DNA of 41,137 nucleotides, taken from NCBI GenBank assembly GCA_944324185.1, contig CALUVI010000015.1, positions 1 through 41,137 on the forward strand, written 5' to 3'. The DNA comes from Candidatus Gastranaerophilales bacterium. GTDB lineage: Bacteria; Cyanobacteriota; Vampirovibrionia; Gastranaerophilales; Gastranaerophilaceae. A program made the translations under genes and the position numbers. The notes below the pieces were generated by a model. The model saw only the letters and a list, made by a program, of their open reading frames with translations, did no database searches and was not told the origin of the DNA. Positions within the stretch are counted from its first letter, which is position 1. The number at the start of each line of letters is the position of its first letter. Below, piece after piece: positions 24,442 to 31,968 of the stretch.

Positions 24442-24741
24442 ATGGCTAAGAGTGCTAAAGATAAAAAACATAAAATTAACGAAAAACATATCGAATTGTA
24501 TGACAAAGCGCTTTCTGTTCTGGAGTTTCTTCTGACGGAGTTTGCGCATGATATAAAGTATGCGGAATTTGAGTTTTTGGATATTCCAAAAAACACAATA
24601 GGAACTATTGATTTTATAGTCTCTGCAATCGGGAAAGTGCAAAAAGGGCAGCGGCTTGCACTTGGTTTGGACAATGAACTTCCGCAAAATGAGGAGCCGG
24701 AGATTAATATTGTAGAGGGTTTGAGCAAAGAAAAGATATGA
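24442..24741 (+). CDS. small helical protein, possible terminase small subunit
   Basis: A 99-residue protein with a very basic N-terminus (KSAKDKKHKINEK), a helical middle, and the segment FIVSAIGKVQKGQRLALGLD (about 59-78), which resembles the oligomerisation/basic part of some phage small terminases, though the similarity is short. The ribosome binding site is GAGG. The stop overlaps the next start (ATGATAAG at 24738). Its place before a GNAT-like gene and upstream of a head module suits a packaging gene, but no large terminase follows in the window. Low certainty of role. Confidence 0.55.
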   Translation: MAKSAKDKKHKINEKHIELYDKALSVLEFLLTEFAHDIKYAEFEFLDIPKNTIGTIDFIVSAIGKVQKGQRLALGLDNELPQNEEPEINIVEGLSKEKI

Positions 24742-25142
24742 TAAGAGTTTTGATACCGAAAGACAGAGAATTTTCTCTTTATGAAAGAGAAATAAAAGAG
24801 CTGTACGAAAAATCTCAAGACAAAATTAAGGATACAAACTCTTTTGAATTCATCAGAGATAACACTTTTTTCTATACATTTCTTGATGATGACAAACTTA
24901 TCGGCGGGATTTATTATTTTGTGGATGAAGAAGGGCTTCTTTTTCTTAACGGCTTTGCAAAAAGAAAAATGTTTAAAATAAATCTTGAGTGTTTAAAGCT
25001 TTCTTTAAGCTGGTTCAATTGTAATATTTATGCGGAAGCGCAGAATAGAGCTTCCGCGCTCTGCCTTTTAAGATGCGGGTTTAAGCGAAAGTCTGGAAAA
25101 ACTTTTATGTTTTCAGGCAGGAATTTTTTGAATGGGGCTTGA
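24738..25142 (+). CDS. GNAT-fold protein, phage-like
   Basis: A 134-residue protein with the layout of a small GNAT acetyltransferase: beta strands FYTFLDDDKLIGGIYYFVDEEGLLFLNGFA (about 46-75), then helix and IYAEAQNRASALCLLRCGFKRKSGKTFMF (about 97-125), where N-x-A-S-x-x-L-x-x-x-GF matches the C-terminal GNAT motif. The acetyl-CoA loop is degenerate (FAKRKMFKIN). GNAT-like proteins (gp13 type) occur in T7-like phages, so a virion or assembly role is possible. Coupled to the 24442 gene, and followed by a MITE-like element instead of further phage genes. Confidence 0.65.
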   Translation: MIRVLIPKDREFSLYEREIKELYEKSQDKIKDTNSFEFIRDNTFFYTFLDDDKLIGGIYYFVDEEGLLFLNGFAKRKMFKINLECLKLSLSWFNCNIYAEAQNRASALCLLRCGFKRKSGKTFMFSGRNFLNGA

Positions 25143-25172
25143 TGTAAACTGTATCTTATTTTCATTTATTGT

Positions 25173-25505
25173 CACCCACCCTCTTTTAGGCACAACTGTC
25201 CATGATAATCATATAAACGAAAGCCTTATACTACCACATATCTATGCTTGCGTTATATTTAATGATGTCTGGATATAAAAACAGACCCCTCACCCGAATT
25301 TCTAAGTTTCGCCTTAGCTCAACTTGAAATTCTTCCCTCTCCCGCAAGGGGCGAGGAGACTATTACGCTTTGCGTTCAGCCAACCCTCCCCTTGTGGGAG
25401 GGTCGAAATCTTTGATTTCGGGGAGGGGTTTTATACAGACATTTCGTTAGTAATTTTAATACCTAAAATTATCATGAACAGTTGTGCTCTTTTAGGGAGG
25501 GTGAG
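25173..25505. mobile_element. MITE-like element M1 (family M), complete
   Basis: About 330 bp bounded by terminal inverted repeats of about 35 bp: left (25173-25209) contains GCACAACTGTCCATGATAAT, right (25467-25505) contains ATTATCATGAACAGTTGTGC. Inside are GC-rich palindromes with CCCTCTCCCGCAAGGGGCGAGG (broken at 20 bases: CCCTCTCCCGCAAGGGGCGA) and CCTCCCCTTGTGGGAGGGTC. Parts recur at 27880-28035, 35897-36015 and 40688-40765. No transposase is encoded; short frames in it are translations of repeats. Confidence 0.75.
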
Positions 25506-25587
25506 CTGCAAGTTTGGCGTATTCCTTCCTTGGAGGGAATGGTTGTTTACATAATAAACATTATGCAATTTTAATCAAAAAAAATCC

Positions 25588-26451
25588 TTACCAGCTGAAC
25601 CATCTGCCCAAAATACATAATCTCCGCTCTTTTAATCTGAAACGGAAAAAGATTCCTTTTACAATACGAATATTATAGCTCAGCCTCTTCGGCTCGCTGT
25701 ATTTTTTCAGATAATTAAAAATCAATTCTTGAGGATATTTGAGTTTGTATTTGTTGTATAAAATATTTAATACAATCCTGTAAATGAAAGTATAAGCTCT
25801 TTTTGCAAGACTTATTTTTATAAAAGGCGGCATTATTTGGGAGAACATTAATTCGCCCGCTATATCACCTGCATACTTCAAATATGTTTCAGGCAGAAAT
25901 TTATTATCAATGAGGATTTGTGATAATTTTATCTCATATTTTTTAACAATTTCATCTTTGGATTCCTGTTTAGTTATTCCGTGTATAAAATCTTTGAATA
26001 CATCGGATTTAAAAACCTGAGATTTGAAAACAAGAAAATAACTTTGCACATGTAGTAATAAGCCGGATAGATTATAACTTATGCCCCAGTAGTCGCAAGG
26101 CTTCTTATCCATTTCCTGCCAGAGGTTTTCCGGTTCGAATAAAGGACCGAAACAACTGTCGTTTGCAAAAATTAATTCATCGATATTATTTAACATTCCT
26201 TCAGTTTCAAGATATTGGAAACCTCTTTTGTATGAACCAAAATCATATTCACCATGCGGTTTTGCTATAATGACTTCTGTAAAATCTTTTATCTTATTTT
26301 GTTCAAAATCCGGCAAATCACTGTCTGATACAAAAATTATGGTATCAGCAATTTTCTTTAACTCTTTTATGTAATATACTACATAATCCTGTATAAGATT
26401 ATTTTTATCATAATGCGCAAAAACCGCAGCTCTATTTAGAGTTTTTTGCAT
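25588..26451 (-). CDS. rhamnan synthesis protein F (RgpF)-like glycosyltransferase
   Basis: A 287-residue protein resembling the RgpF family, which build rhamnose-rich surface polysaccharides. It begins NRAAVFAHYDKNNLIQDYVVYYIKEL, then IIFVSDSDL, the GEYDFGSYKRGFQYL block (about 87-101) and LIFANDSCFGPLF (about 112-124), equivalents of RgpF's aspartate-containing motifs. The C-terminal 90 residues are helical and basic. The ATG follows GGAGG and overlaps the upstream GT2 gene by 20 bp, a two-gene operon. It could be a surface-glycan modifier carried by the prophage, or host cargo bracketed by M1 and M2. Confidence 0.8.
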   Translation of the reverse strand: MQKTLNRAAVFAHYDKNNLIQDYVVYYIKELKKIADTIIFVSDSDLPDFEQNKIKDFTEVIIAKPHGEYDFGSYKRGFQYLETEGMLNNIDELIFANDSCFGPLFEPENLWQEMDKKPCDYWGISYNLSGLLLHVQSYFLVFKSQVFKSDVFKDFIHGITKQESKDEIVKKYEIKLSQILIDNKFLPETYLKYAGDIAGELMFSQIMPPFIKISLAKRAYTFIYRIVLNILYNKYKLKYPQELIFNYLKKYSEPKRLSYNIRIVKGIFFRFRLKERRLCILGRWFSW

Positions 26452-27208
26452 AACTTTTTCCTCCGGTATCCTTCTTTATCCTAAAAGTTAATCCAAACAT
26501 TCTGAATTTGTGATAGTCCCATAATTCTTCGTAAGAAAATAATCTGTCATACCATTTTACGGTAAGTTTTTTATAAATTTTGGAATCATTTTTTGCAATC
26601 GGATTAAACTCCTTTATTCCGGATGACAGGCTTCCCCAGTGATAAATTGTACATCCGCTGATTCTGTAATTCTGTTTCTTTTGTTTTTTACAGGATGTAA
26701 AAATCCAGCTGTCTCCGTACACAATTTTTATTTCATCAGGAATCTTGCAAAAACCGGTTTTATAAAAAAACATTGCTATTCCGTAGTAATAATCCATATA
26801 TGACGCCGGTTCCAAATAAATATTTTCTGCCGCCGGGATTTGATTAATATCGGAAATTGATTCAATTTTTGTCCCGTTCATACCTACAATTCCCATCTCC
26901 GGTGACATCCGGTTTATTACTCTGCTGCAAAAATTATCAGGTATGATTATATCATCATTAAGAAGGGCAACTATTTCATTTTTCGCCCTCTCAACACCAA
27001 GATTCCACGATGGATTGACATACAGATTGCATTCAGGCTTAACAACTTCAAGTTTTTTGCTTGTATTCAAAAACCCTTGACAGGAATTATCAATCAACAA
27101 AATTTCATCAACAGCGTTGTCCTGCTCAAGTGTACTTATCAGCTTGTTCAGGATGATTGTATTCTTTTGCAGTGTTGGTATTACTACCGTAACTTTTCTG
27201 TCGCTCAT
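26432..27208 (-). CDS. family 2 glycosyltransferase
   Basis: A 258-residue GT2 enzyme. The N-terminal nucleotide-sugar domain starts with VTVVIPTLQKN (6-16), has the ILLIDNSCQG strand (about 35-44), NLGVERAKNEIVALLNDD with the metal-binding acidic pair (about 90), and GDSWIFTSCKKQ near 165 as the acceptor-side acid region. No membrane helix. It probably transfers a sugar in surface-glycan synthesis together with the RgpF-like enzyme downstream. It is transcribed divergently from the XRE regulator, so the 27208-27385 region may control both. Confidence 0.85.
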   Translation of the reverse strand: MSDRKVTVVIPTLQKNTIILNKLISTLEQDNAVDEILLIDNSCQGFLNTSKKLEVVKPECNLYVNPSWNLGVERAKNEIVALLNDDIIIPDNFCSRVINRMSPEMGIVGMNGTKIESISDINQIPAAENIYLEPASYMDYYYGIAMFFYKTGFCKIPDEIKIVYGDSWIFTSCKKQKKQNYRISGCTIYHWGSLSSGIKEFNPIAKNDSKIYKKLTVKWYDRLFSYEELWDYHKFRMFGLTFRIKKDTGGKSYAKNSK

Positions 27209-27237
27209 AACTAAAATCCTTAAATTTTACAAAGCAT

Positions 27238-27317
27238 TGTATACATTACTTTTTGATACATGGTATCACAAACAAGATATTTTATTATCGCATTCGATAC
27301 TTTAATGTATTTAGTAT
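27238..27317. promoter_or_regulatory. cluster of inverted repeats, candidate XRE operators
   Basis: Three palindromes share a GTAT/ATAC core in the divergent promoter region: TGTATACA (27238-27245), TGATAC-ATG-GTATCA (27254-27268) and ATACT-N11-AGTAT (27297-27317). Spacing and position between gt2 and the XRE gene are as expected for repressor binding sites. Confidence 0.5.
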
Positions 27318-27384
27318 TGTATTAGGGATTAAACCGTTTTTATAAGTGATGTAATCTAACAAAAAGTATGAAGGACGATACCAA

Positions 27385-27723
27385 ATGGCTTTTGATGATA
27401 AAGATTATATAGGTCGCAAGATAAAAAATTTCCGCAGAAAAAGACACGTAACTCAGGCTAAGCTTGCAGAACTTGTTGACTTAAGTGAAAAACATATAAG
27501 TAAGATAGAAGCAGGTATTCATCAGCCTTCAATTTCTGCATTCTTTAAAATAATACAAGTTTTAGACATCGGGCTTGAAGAGTTTGGATTGACAATGTTA
27601 ACAGAGGAAAACAAAGTCAGAAATGAAATACTGGAATGTATATATGATTCTACGGATGAGGAGTTGAGTTTGTTGTTACCTCTGATTAAGTGTCTGAAGG
27701 ATAATCTTCGGAAGAAATTGTAA
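27385..27723 (+). CDS. XRE-family transcriptional regulator
   Basis: A 112-residue DNA-binding protein. A Cro/C1-type helix-turn-helix occupies residues 9-64 (IGRKIKNFRRKRHVTQAKLAELVDLSEKHISKIEAGIHQPSISAFFKI, shown here in parts: TQAKLAELVDLS is helix 2, EKHISKIEAGIHQP helix 3). The C-terminal 45 residues are helical and acidic (EELSLLLPLIKCLKDNL), a probable dimerisation part without peptidase or sensor domain. The ribosome binding site AAGGAC precedes the ATG. It may regulate itself and the divergent glycosyltransferases through the adjacent palindromes, or be the prophage repressor; the sequence does not settle which. Confidence 0.88.
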   Translation: MAFDDKDYIGRKIKNFRRKRHVTQAKLAELVDLSEKHISKIEAGIHQPSISAFFKIIQVLDIGLEEFGLTMLTEENKVRNEILECIYDSTDEELSLLLPLIKCLKDNLRKKL

Positions 27724-27828
27724 GATATTTTCTCCTTTTTTTCTCTAAAACCGGTATTTTAAATAATATAGAAATGCAGCAGGGTTTATTAATCCGATAA
27801 TAACTTTTTACACACTGATAAAGTTTTT

Positions 27829-28035
27829 GTTGGGTTTCACCCAACCTACGGTTATTTTAACATCCCCTCGCCCCTTTGGGGCACAACTGTCTGTGATAAT
27901 TTTAGGCATAAAAATTATTAACGTAATATCTGTATAAAACCCCTCCCCGAAATCAAAGATTTCGACCCTCCCACAAGGGGAGGGTAGGCTGAACGCTAAG
28001 CGTGATAGTCCCCTCTCCCCTTGCGGGAGAGGGAA
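27829..28035. mobile_element. MITE-like copy M2, inverted relative to M1
   Basis: 27880-28035 matches the reverse complement of the right half of M1 nearly base for base: GCACAACTGTCTGTGATAAT end, CTGTATAAAACCCCTCCCCG, the palindromic GAAATCAAAGATTTC and CCTCCCACAAGGGGAGGGTA. One end is truncated. A separate hairpin GTTGGGT-TTC-ACCCAAC lies at 27829-27845. Together they fill the gap between the XRE gene and the portal gene. Confidence 0.75.
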
Positions 28036-28132
28036 AATAGAAAACCAACTAACTTTTTTACAACGATTAAAAAGGCGTTTTTACGCTGCTTATGTATAAG
28101 AATTGGAGCAAAGCTCCGGAAAGGAATAAAAA

Positions 28133-30187
28133 ATGGCATTTGAATACACTATTGTTGAGGATAACTCTACTAAAAATTTGAGCAAGGAAGAAGAAGGAAG
28201 ATTAATCAAAAAAATTACTTCCGATTTTACTTCACTTAACTCAAAAAGAGCCTCAAACCTTGAAATGGCTTCCAAACTCGCTAATGAAATCTTTTTCAAA
28301 AACGATTTTAAATCGATTTCCGACAAAAATCAGAAATGGAAAGCCAAGGTTAAAATGTGCAAGACATTTATGTTTTATCAGACTTTGAAAGCTTATATAT
28401 GGAGAAATACTTATGCGAATGTTAATTCTATGTTCGACGTATCCGGAGAAAACCACGATTCAAACAACGCTTCCAACAAACAAAAAGCAATGCTTGTGGA
28501 CATCCTTGAAAAAATGGATTACCAGAGAACCTGTGACCAGATTATCGATAACGCTCTGCTTTATGGCGAATTGATTTCTTATACTTCCTGGAAAAAGAAC
28601 TACGAAGAATACCGCCGCCCTATCGACTTTTTTAAAAACCTTTTTACAACGGATGTCCAAAAACTTCCGCTTATTATGGAAGCAATTTCTAAGGGTAAAA
28701 ACTACTGGACTGATACAAGAAAAATTTACGATAACCCGTACATTTATCCCGTAAATCCGGCAGATCTGGTATTTGATTCTTCACAAAAAGATAACTGGGA
28801 TTCTTGTCCTAAAATCTACAGGGTTTATAAAACTCCGGCAGAGATTCTGGAGAATAAATACTACACTTTTTCAAAAGAACAGAGAGAAGAAATCTCAAAA
28901 ATGGTTAATGACAACAACTCCAAATACACAAATTCTAAAGACGATGTTGTCAAAGGTTCAACTATAGAAGTTCTTGAGCACTGGGGAGATTTGAAACTCT
29001 CTGACGGAACACTGCTTAAAAACTGGCATGCAGTTGTTGTCGGGAGAAAATATCTGGCTTCTTTCGGCAAAAACGAAGGCATAATTAATCCGTTTTCTTA
29101 CGGAGCATTCATTACCGATCCGGAAACTAAACGAGGCATAAGCCCGCTGTATTCCATACTTTCGCTGGCACATTTTCAGGAAGAATTATTAAACCGTACC
29201 TGCAATCTGCAAGCGCTTAATGAAAATCCGCCGCTTCTTGCTCCGGAAGGCTTTTTTGATGAGGATGAAATTAACCTCTATCCGGGTAAAATCATTGAAT
29301 ACGGCGATAACCTGACTCCGGCTGCCGCATTCCAGCAGCTTACGTTTAATCCGACAGTCTTTTTAGACGATATTTCTTTCCTTAATGATCTGATGGCGGA
29401 AGTTTCGGGAATTTTCCCGAACATGATAGGCGCGGTTGAAACTTCCGCCTCTAAAACTGCAACAGAGATTAACACAAAGACTCAAGGGCAGATGATTAGG
29501 CTTGCTATGCTTGTGGATACAATCAATCAGGATTTGATCATCCCGAATGTCGAAAAAGTCGCAAAGCTTTGTGCAGACTTTAAATCCGGTATAGAAACAG
29601 TATTTGTAAACCACGAAAATCAGCAGGAAGTTATTGAAGTTGACGATTTTGTGCGTCAGGGTGATTACAAATACATGTATTCAGATTCTTCCATGACAAC
29701 CCAGAAGTCGCAGCAGGCAGATATTGTAATCCAAGCCGTGGAACGTTTTGCATCGCTTATCCCTCTGAACCTTCAGGAAATATTTGTCTGGTACTTTGAG
29801 CAAAAAGGTGTCGATAATCCTGAAAGATTCCTCTCGGGGGTAAATGTATCTTTAGCCGGTAGTCAGAATACCATGCCTAACGTCGCAGGGGCAGGGGTAG
29901 GGGTAGGGGTAAATAATCCTTTGGCAGGTAGTCAGAACACCTTACCTGGCGCCGGAGGGGTAAATGTACCTTTAGCCGGTAATCAGAACTCTAAGCTTAA
30001 TGTCGGAGAAAATAGTCCGGCGGACGAAGCGCAAAATGCTCTTGTGAATAATAATCCGGCGGCAGTACAGAATATGAACAGAGCCGGCTTCTCTTCCCGC
30101 AAACTTTTACAATTGCTGGGAATTCTTCTGACAAATCCTAAAGTAAGAAAATTTATAAAAAATAATGAAGAAAAAATAAATAAGTAG
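28133..30187 (+). CDS. phage portal (head-to-tail connector) protein
   Basis: A 684-residue portal-like protein of podovirus type. N-terminal helices (20-60), a segment with aromatic residues ending YIWRNTYANVNSMFDV, the wing region with DNALLYGELISYTSWKKNY (about 140) and IYPVNPADLVFD, and a stem region ISFLNDLMAEVSGIFPNMIGAVETSASKTATEINTK (near 410-450) typical of connectors of this class. Twelve copies would form the DNA-translocating ring at the head vertex. The AAAGGA ribosome binding site lies behind a GGAGCAAAGCTCC hairpin, copied before the next gene. Residues about 568-640 are a repeat-derived Gly/Asn/Val-rich insertion before a helical C-terminus. Confidence 0.85.
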   Translation: MAFEYTIVEDNSTKNLSKEEEGRLIKKITSDFTSLNSKRASNLEMASKLANEIFFKNDFKSISDKNQKWKAKVKMCKTFMFYQTLKAYIWRNTYANVNSMFDVSGENHDSNNASNKQKAMLVDILEKMDYQRTCDQIIDNALLYGELISYTSWKKNYEEYRRPIDFFKNLFTTDVQKLPLIMEAISKGKNYWTDTRKIYDNPYIYPVNPADLVFDSSQKDNWDSCPKIYRVYKTPAEILENKYYTFSKEQREEISKMVNDNNSKYTNSKDDVVKGSTIEVLEHWGDLKLSDGTLLKNWHAVVVGRKYLASFGKNEGIINPFSYGAFITDPETKRGISPLYSILSLAHFQEELLNRTCNLQALNENPPLLAPEGFFDEDEINLYPGKIIEYGDNLTPAAAFQQLTFNPTVFLDDISFLNDLMAEVSGIFPNMIGAVETSASKTATEINTKTQGQMIRLAMLVDTINQDLIIPNVEKVAKLCADFKSGIETVFVNHENQQEVIEVDDFVRQGDYKYMYSDSSMTTQKSQQADIVIQAVERFASLIPLNLQEIFVWYFEQKGVDNPERFLSGVNVSLAGSQNTMPNVAGAGVGVGVNNPLAGSQNTLPGAGGVNVPLAGNQNSKLNVGENSPADEAQNALVNNNPAAVQNMNRAGFSSRKLLQLLGILLTNPKVRKFIKNNEEKINK
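29836..30000 (+). repeat. in-frame repeats in the portal tail
   Basis: Three imperfect units of about 55 bp, each starting with GGGGTAAAT and continuing CCTTTAGCCGGTAGTCAGAA, encode GVNVSLAGSQNT-like peptides; a small GGGGTA tandem lies between. The same GGGGTAAATGTA-type sequence recurs as an intergenic repeat at about 36090, 39905, 40210, 40435, 40480, 40855 and 40960. Confidence 0.65.
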
Positions 30188-30247
30188 CAAAGTAAAAAAT
30201 ATATGGAGTAAAGCTCCGGAAAGGTTTTTATGCAATAACGCAGTTCT

Positions 30248-31375
30248 TTGGAAGAATATATTGAGAGTCTTATGTATGAAGAATCACTTAATGATTTGAT
30301 AACTATTTTGTCTGATACAATAGATTCTTTACCGATAGGAGATAATATTGCAGGCTATAACGCCGGATTAGGCGGCGGGACCTCAAATGGCGGCGGCTCA
30401 GAGTGCGTCGGCTCTTATCCTGTAAGCGGATATACACGTTCTGACGGAACCGAAGTCAGCGGTTATATCCGCACTTGCGGTGCGGCACATGCAGGAAGCA
30501 GCAGTGAAACAAGAAACAATAATCAACAAAATACCAATACTGAAAATGATTGGGATTATGTTAATCCGGATGATTTGGATGACGTTTTAGATAGAGAATT
30601 ATTGGAAGATTATTATAACAACCGAACACCGCTTTTGGAAGGAAAAGTTGAACAAATCAGATATGTTCAGCCTAAAGCAGCGACGGAGATTTATAGCCGT
30701 GATGAACTAACTGTAGAAGAAAATTTACAAAAAACACTGACTGAAAATCTTCCGACAGATGCATTTGTTATAGCGCAAGATTATTATACAATATCATTTG
30801 ATTTAGCCAATAATCCAGATGCTGTAAAAGATAATGCAAGAAATAGGTTTTATAAGGTAGAAAATTTACCTGATTTTGTAAATAAACAAATTGTATATGA
30901 TAAAATAGAAAAATCATTAAATGTAGACTTGGAGGATTCAGGGGTAATTAAAAATACAATGGTTGTTATTCCCAGAGAAAATTCACCTATTGTAAAAAAA
31001 CTTAAAAATGCAAAAGAAACTAAAAGACTTATAAGAAAATATGCAGAAGAGTTATCTGATGAAAACACAAGTATACGTACCAGTGTGATTTATACTGAAG
31101 GATTATTTGATTTATATGGTACATTAAAAAAAGCCGATATAGAAAATTTACATAAGAATAAAGACGGGTCTATTGAATTTACTGTAGTAGATTATTATGA
31201 TTTTGAGTATTTAAATATGCAGTCTACAGATAAGCTTAAAATAAAAGCAGCGAATCATATAAATAACAATGCCTTTTATCAGCAGGCAGCAAAGAAATTA
31301 AAACCTTATGTGATTTATATTCCAGTAAAAATCCCAAAGGAAGAAGCTGATGAAATTTTAATAAAACCAAGGTAA
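30248..31375 (+). CDS. putative phage-borne toxin 1 (minor head position), start disrupted
   Basis: A 375-residue protein if started at TTG 30248. Residues 59-75 (VSGYTRSDGTEVSGYIR) form a motif seen in phage head-associated proteins, within a Gly/Ser/Asn-rich linker (36-105). The C-terminal domain (about 130-375) is alpha/beta and unrecognised. The best ribosome binding site (GGAAAGG) leads to ATG at 30230, but codon 3 there is TAA, in the same frame, so translation must restart at TTG 30248 or ATG 30272, or the gene is damaged. Position right after portal, multi-part make-up and an overlapping convergent membrane-protein gene suggest a polymorphic toxin; its activity is not predicted. Confidence 0.55.
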   Translation: MEEYIESLMYEESLNDLITILSDTIDSLPIGDNIAGYNAGLGGGTSNGGGSECVGSYPVSGYTRSDGTEVSGYIRTCGAAHAGSSSETRNNNQQNTNTENDWDYVNPDDLDDVLDRELLEDYYNNRTPLLEGKVEQIRYVQPKAATEIYSRDELTVEENLQKTLTENLPTDAFVIAQDYYTISFDLANNPDAVKDNARNRFYKVENLPDFVNKQIVYDKIEKSLNVDLEDSGVIKNTMVVIPRENSPIVKKLKNAKETKRLIRKYAEELSDENTSIRTSVIYTEGLFDLYGTLKKADIENLHKNKDGSIEFTVVDYYDFEYLNMQSTDKLKIKAANHINNNAFYQQAAKKLKPYVIYIPVKIPKEEADEILIKPR

Positions 31376-31810
31376 GCTATATATAATACGAAATGGAAAA
31401 TATAAAATAGCCCCTAAATCAATGTATTGGGGTCTAATTATAAGAAGTAATATAGTAAAAGTATTTATTATCAATCCAAAAAAGAATATAGCATTATAAA
31501 ACCAACTATATAATACTATATGTGATTTTACAAAATATCTGCATCCATACTTACTTAATAACTTTAGTATAATAGCAACACAAATAGCAAGTATAGAACA
31601 TATCGTTAAAATGACAAAATAGATTATGAATACTATTTCAAGGAAAAATTCTACTGCTCCTGGTTCATGCACGCATCCAATATCACTATATATACATATA
31701 ATGTAACCTGCAATAAAACAAAGAGCCGGCGGCATAACAAATGTATTCATTGCGTGATATTTTTTGAGATCTGTAATCCAATTATATAGTTTGCGTATTA
31801 TATTTAACAT
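31358..31810 (-). CDS. putative immunity membrane protein 1
   Basis: A 150-residue polytopic membrane protein with about three to four helices (about 25-43, 53-85, 95-128) and no signal peptide or known domain. Its 3' end overlaps the 3' end of toxin 1 by 18 bp in convergent orientation, the same topology as the lipase toxin and its neighbour. It is unrelated in sequence to the four-member array downstream. The promoter TTGACT-N18-TAAAAT lies 6 bp before the ATG, with no Shine-Dalgarno. I infer an immunity role from context only. Confidence 0.6.
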   Translation of the reverse strand: MLNIIRKLYNWITDLKKYHAMNTFVMPPALCFIAGYIICIYSDIGCVHEPGAVEFFLEIVFIIYFVILTICSILAICVAIILKLLSKYGCRYFVKSHIVLYSWFYNAIFFFGLIINTFTILLLIIRPQYIDLGAILYFPFRIIYSLPWFY

Positions 31811-31816
31811 AAGTAG

Positions 31817-31846
31817 ATTTTACAGTATAACTATATTGATAGTCAA
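31817..31846 (-). promoter_or_regulatory. leaderless-type promoter of immunity gene 1
   Basis: On the minus strand, TTGACT (31841-31846), 18-bp spacer and TAAAAT (31817-31822), then 6 bp to the ATG at 31810. This fits initiation at the start codon. Confidence 0.5.
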
Positions 31847-31865
31847 TCGGCTAAAGGGCTGAGAG

Positions 31866-31935
31866 GTAGGTTTTGGTAATCTCAGATTACCGAAACAATA
31901 ATTGTTGCGGTAAATTGAAATTTACCACAACCTAC
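31866..31935. repeat. clover-like palindromic repeat D1
   Basis: Outer arms GTAGGTT (31866-31872) and AACCTAC (31929-31935) enclose two hairpins, GGTAAT-CTCAG-ATTACC and GGTAAAT-TGA-ATTTACC, so single strands can fold as a three-way junction. A similar copy in the same orientation is at 35811-35886; the two bracket the lipase toxin and the immunity array. Confidence 0.7.
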
Positions 31936-31968
31936 TTGCTTGCTACACCAAGAAGAAAGGATATAATC

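Noticed and set aside
25324-25554. 76-residue frame inside M1, and the 60-residue frame at 35916-36098
   Set aside because: Both read through MITE-like repeat sequence; their similarity to each other comes from the repeat.
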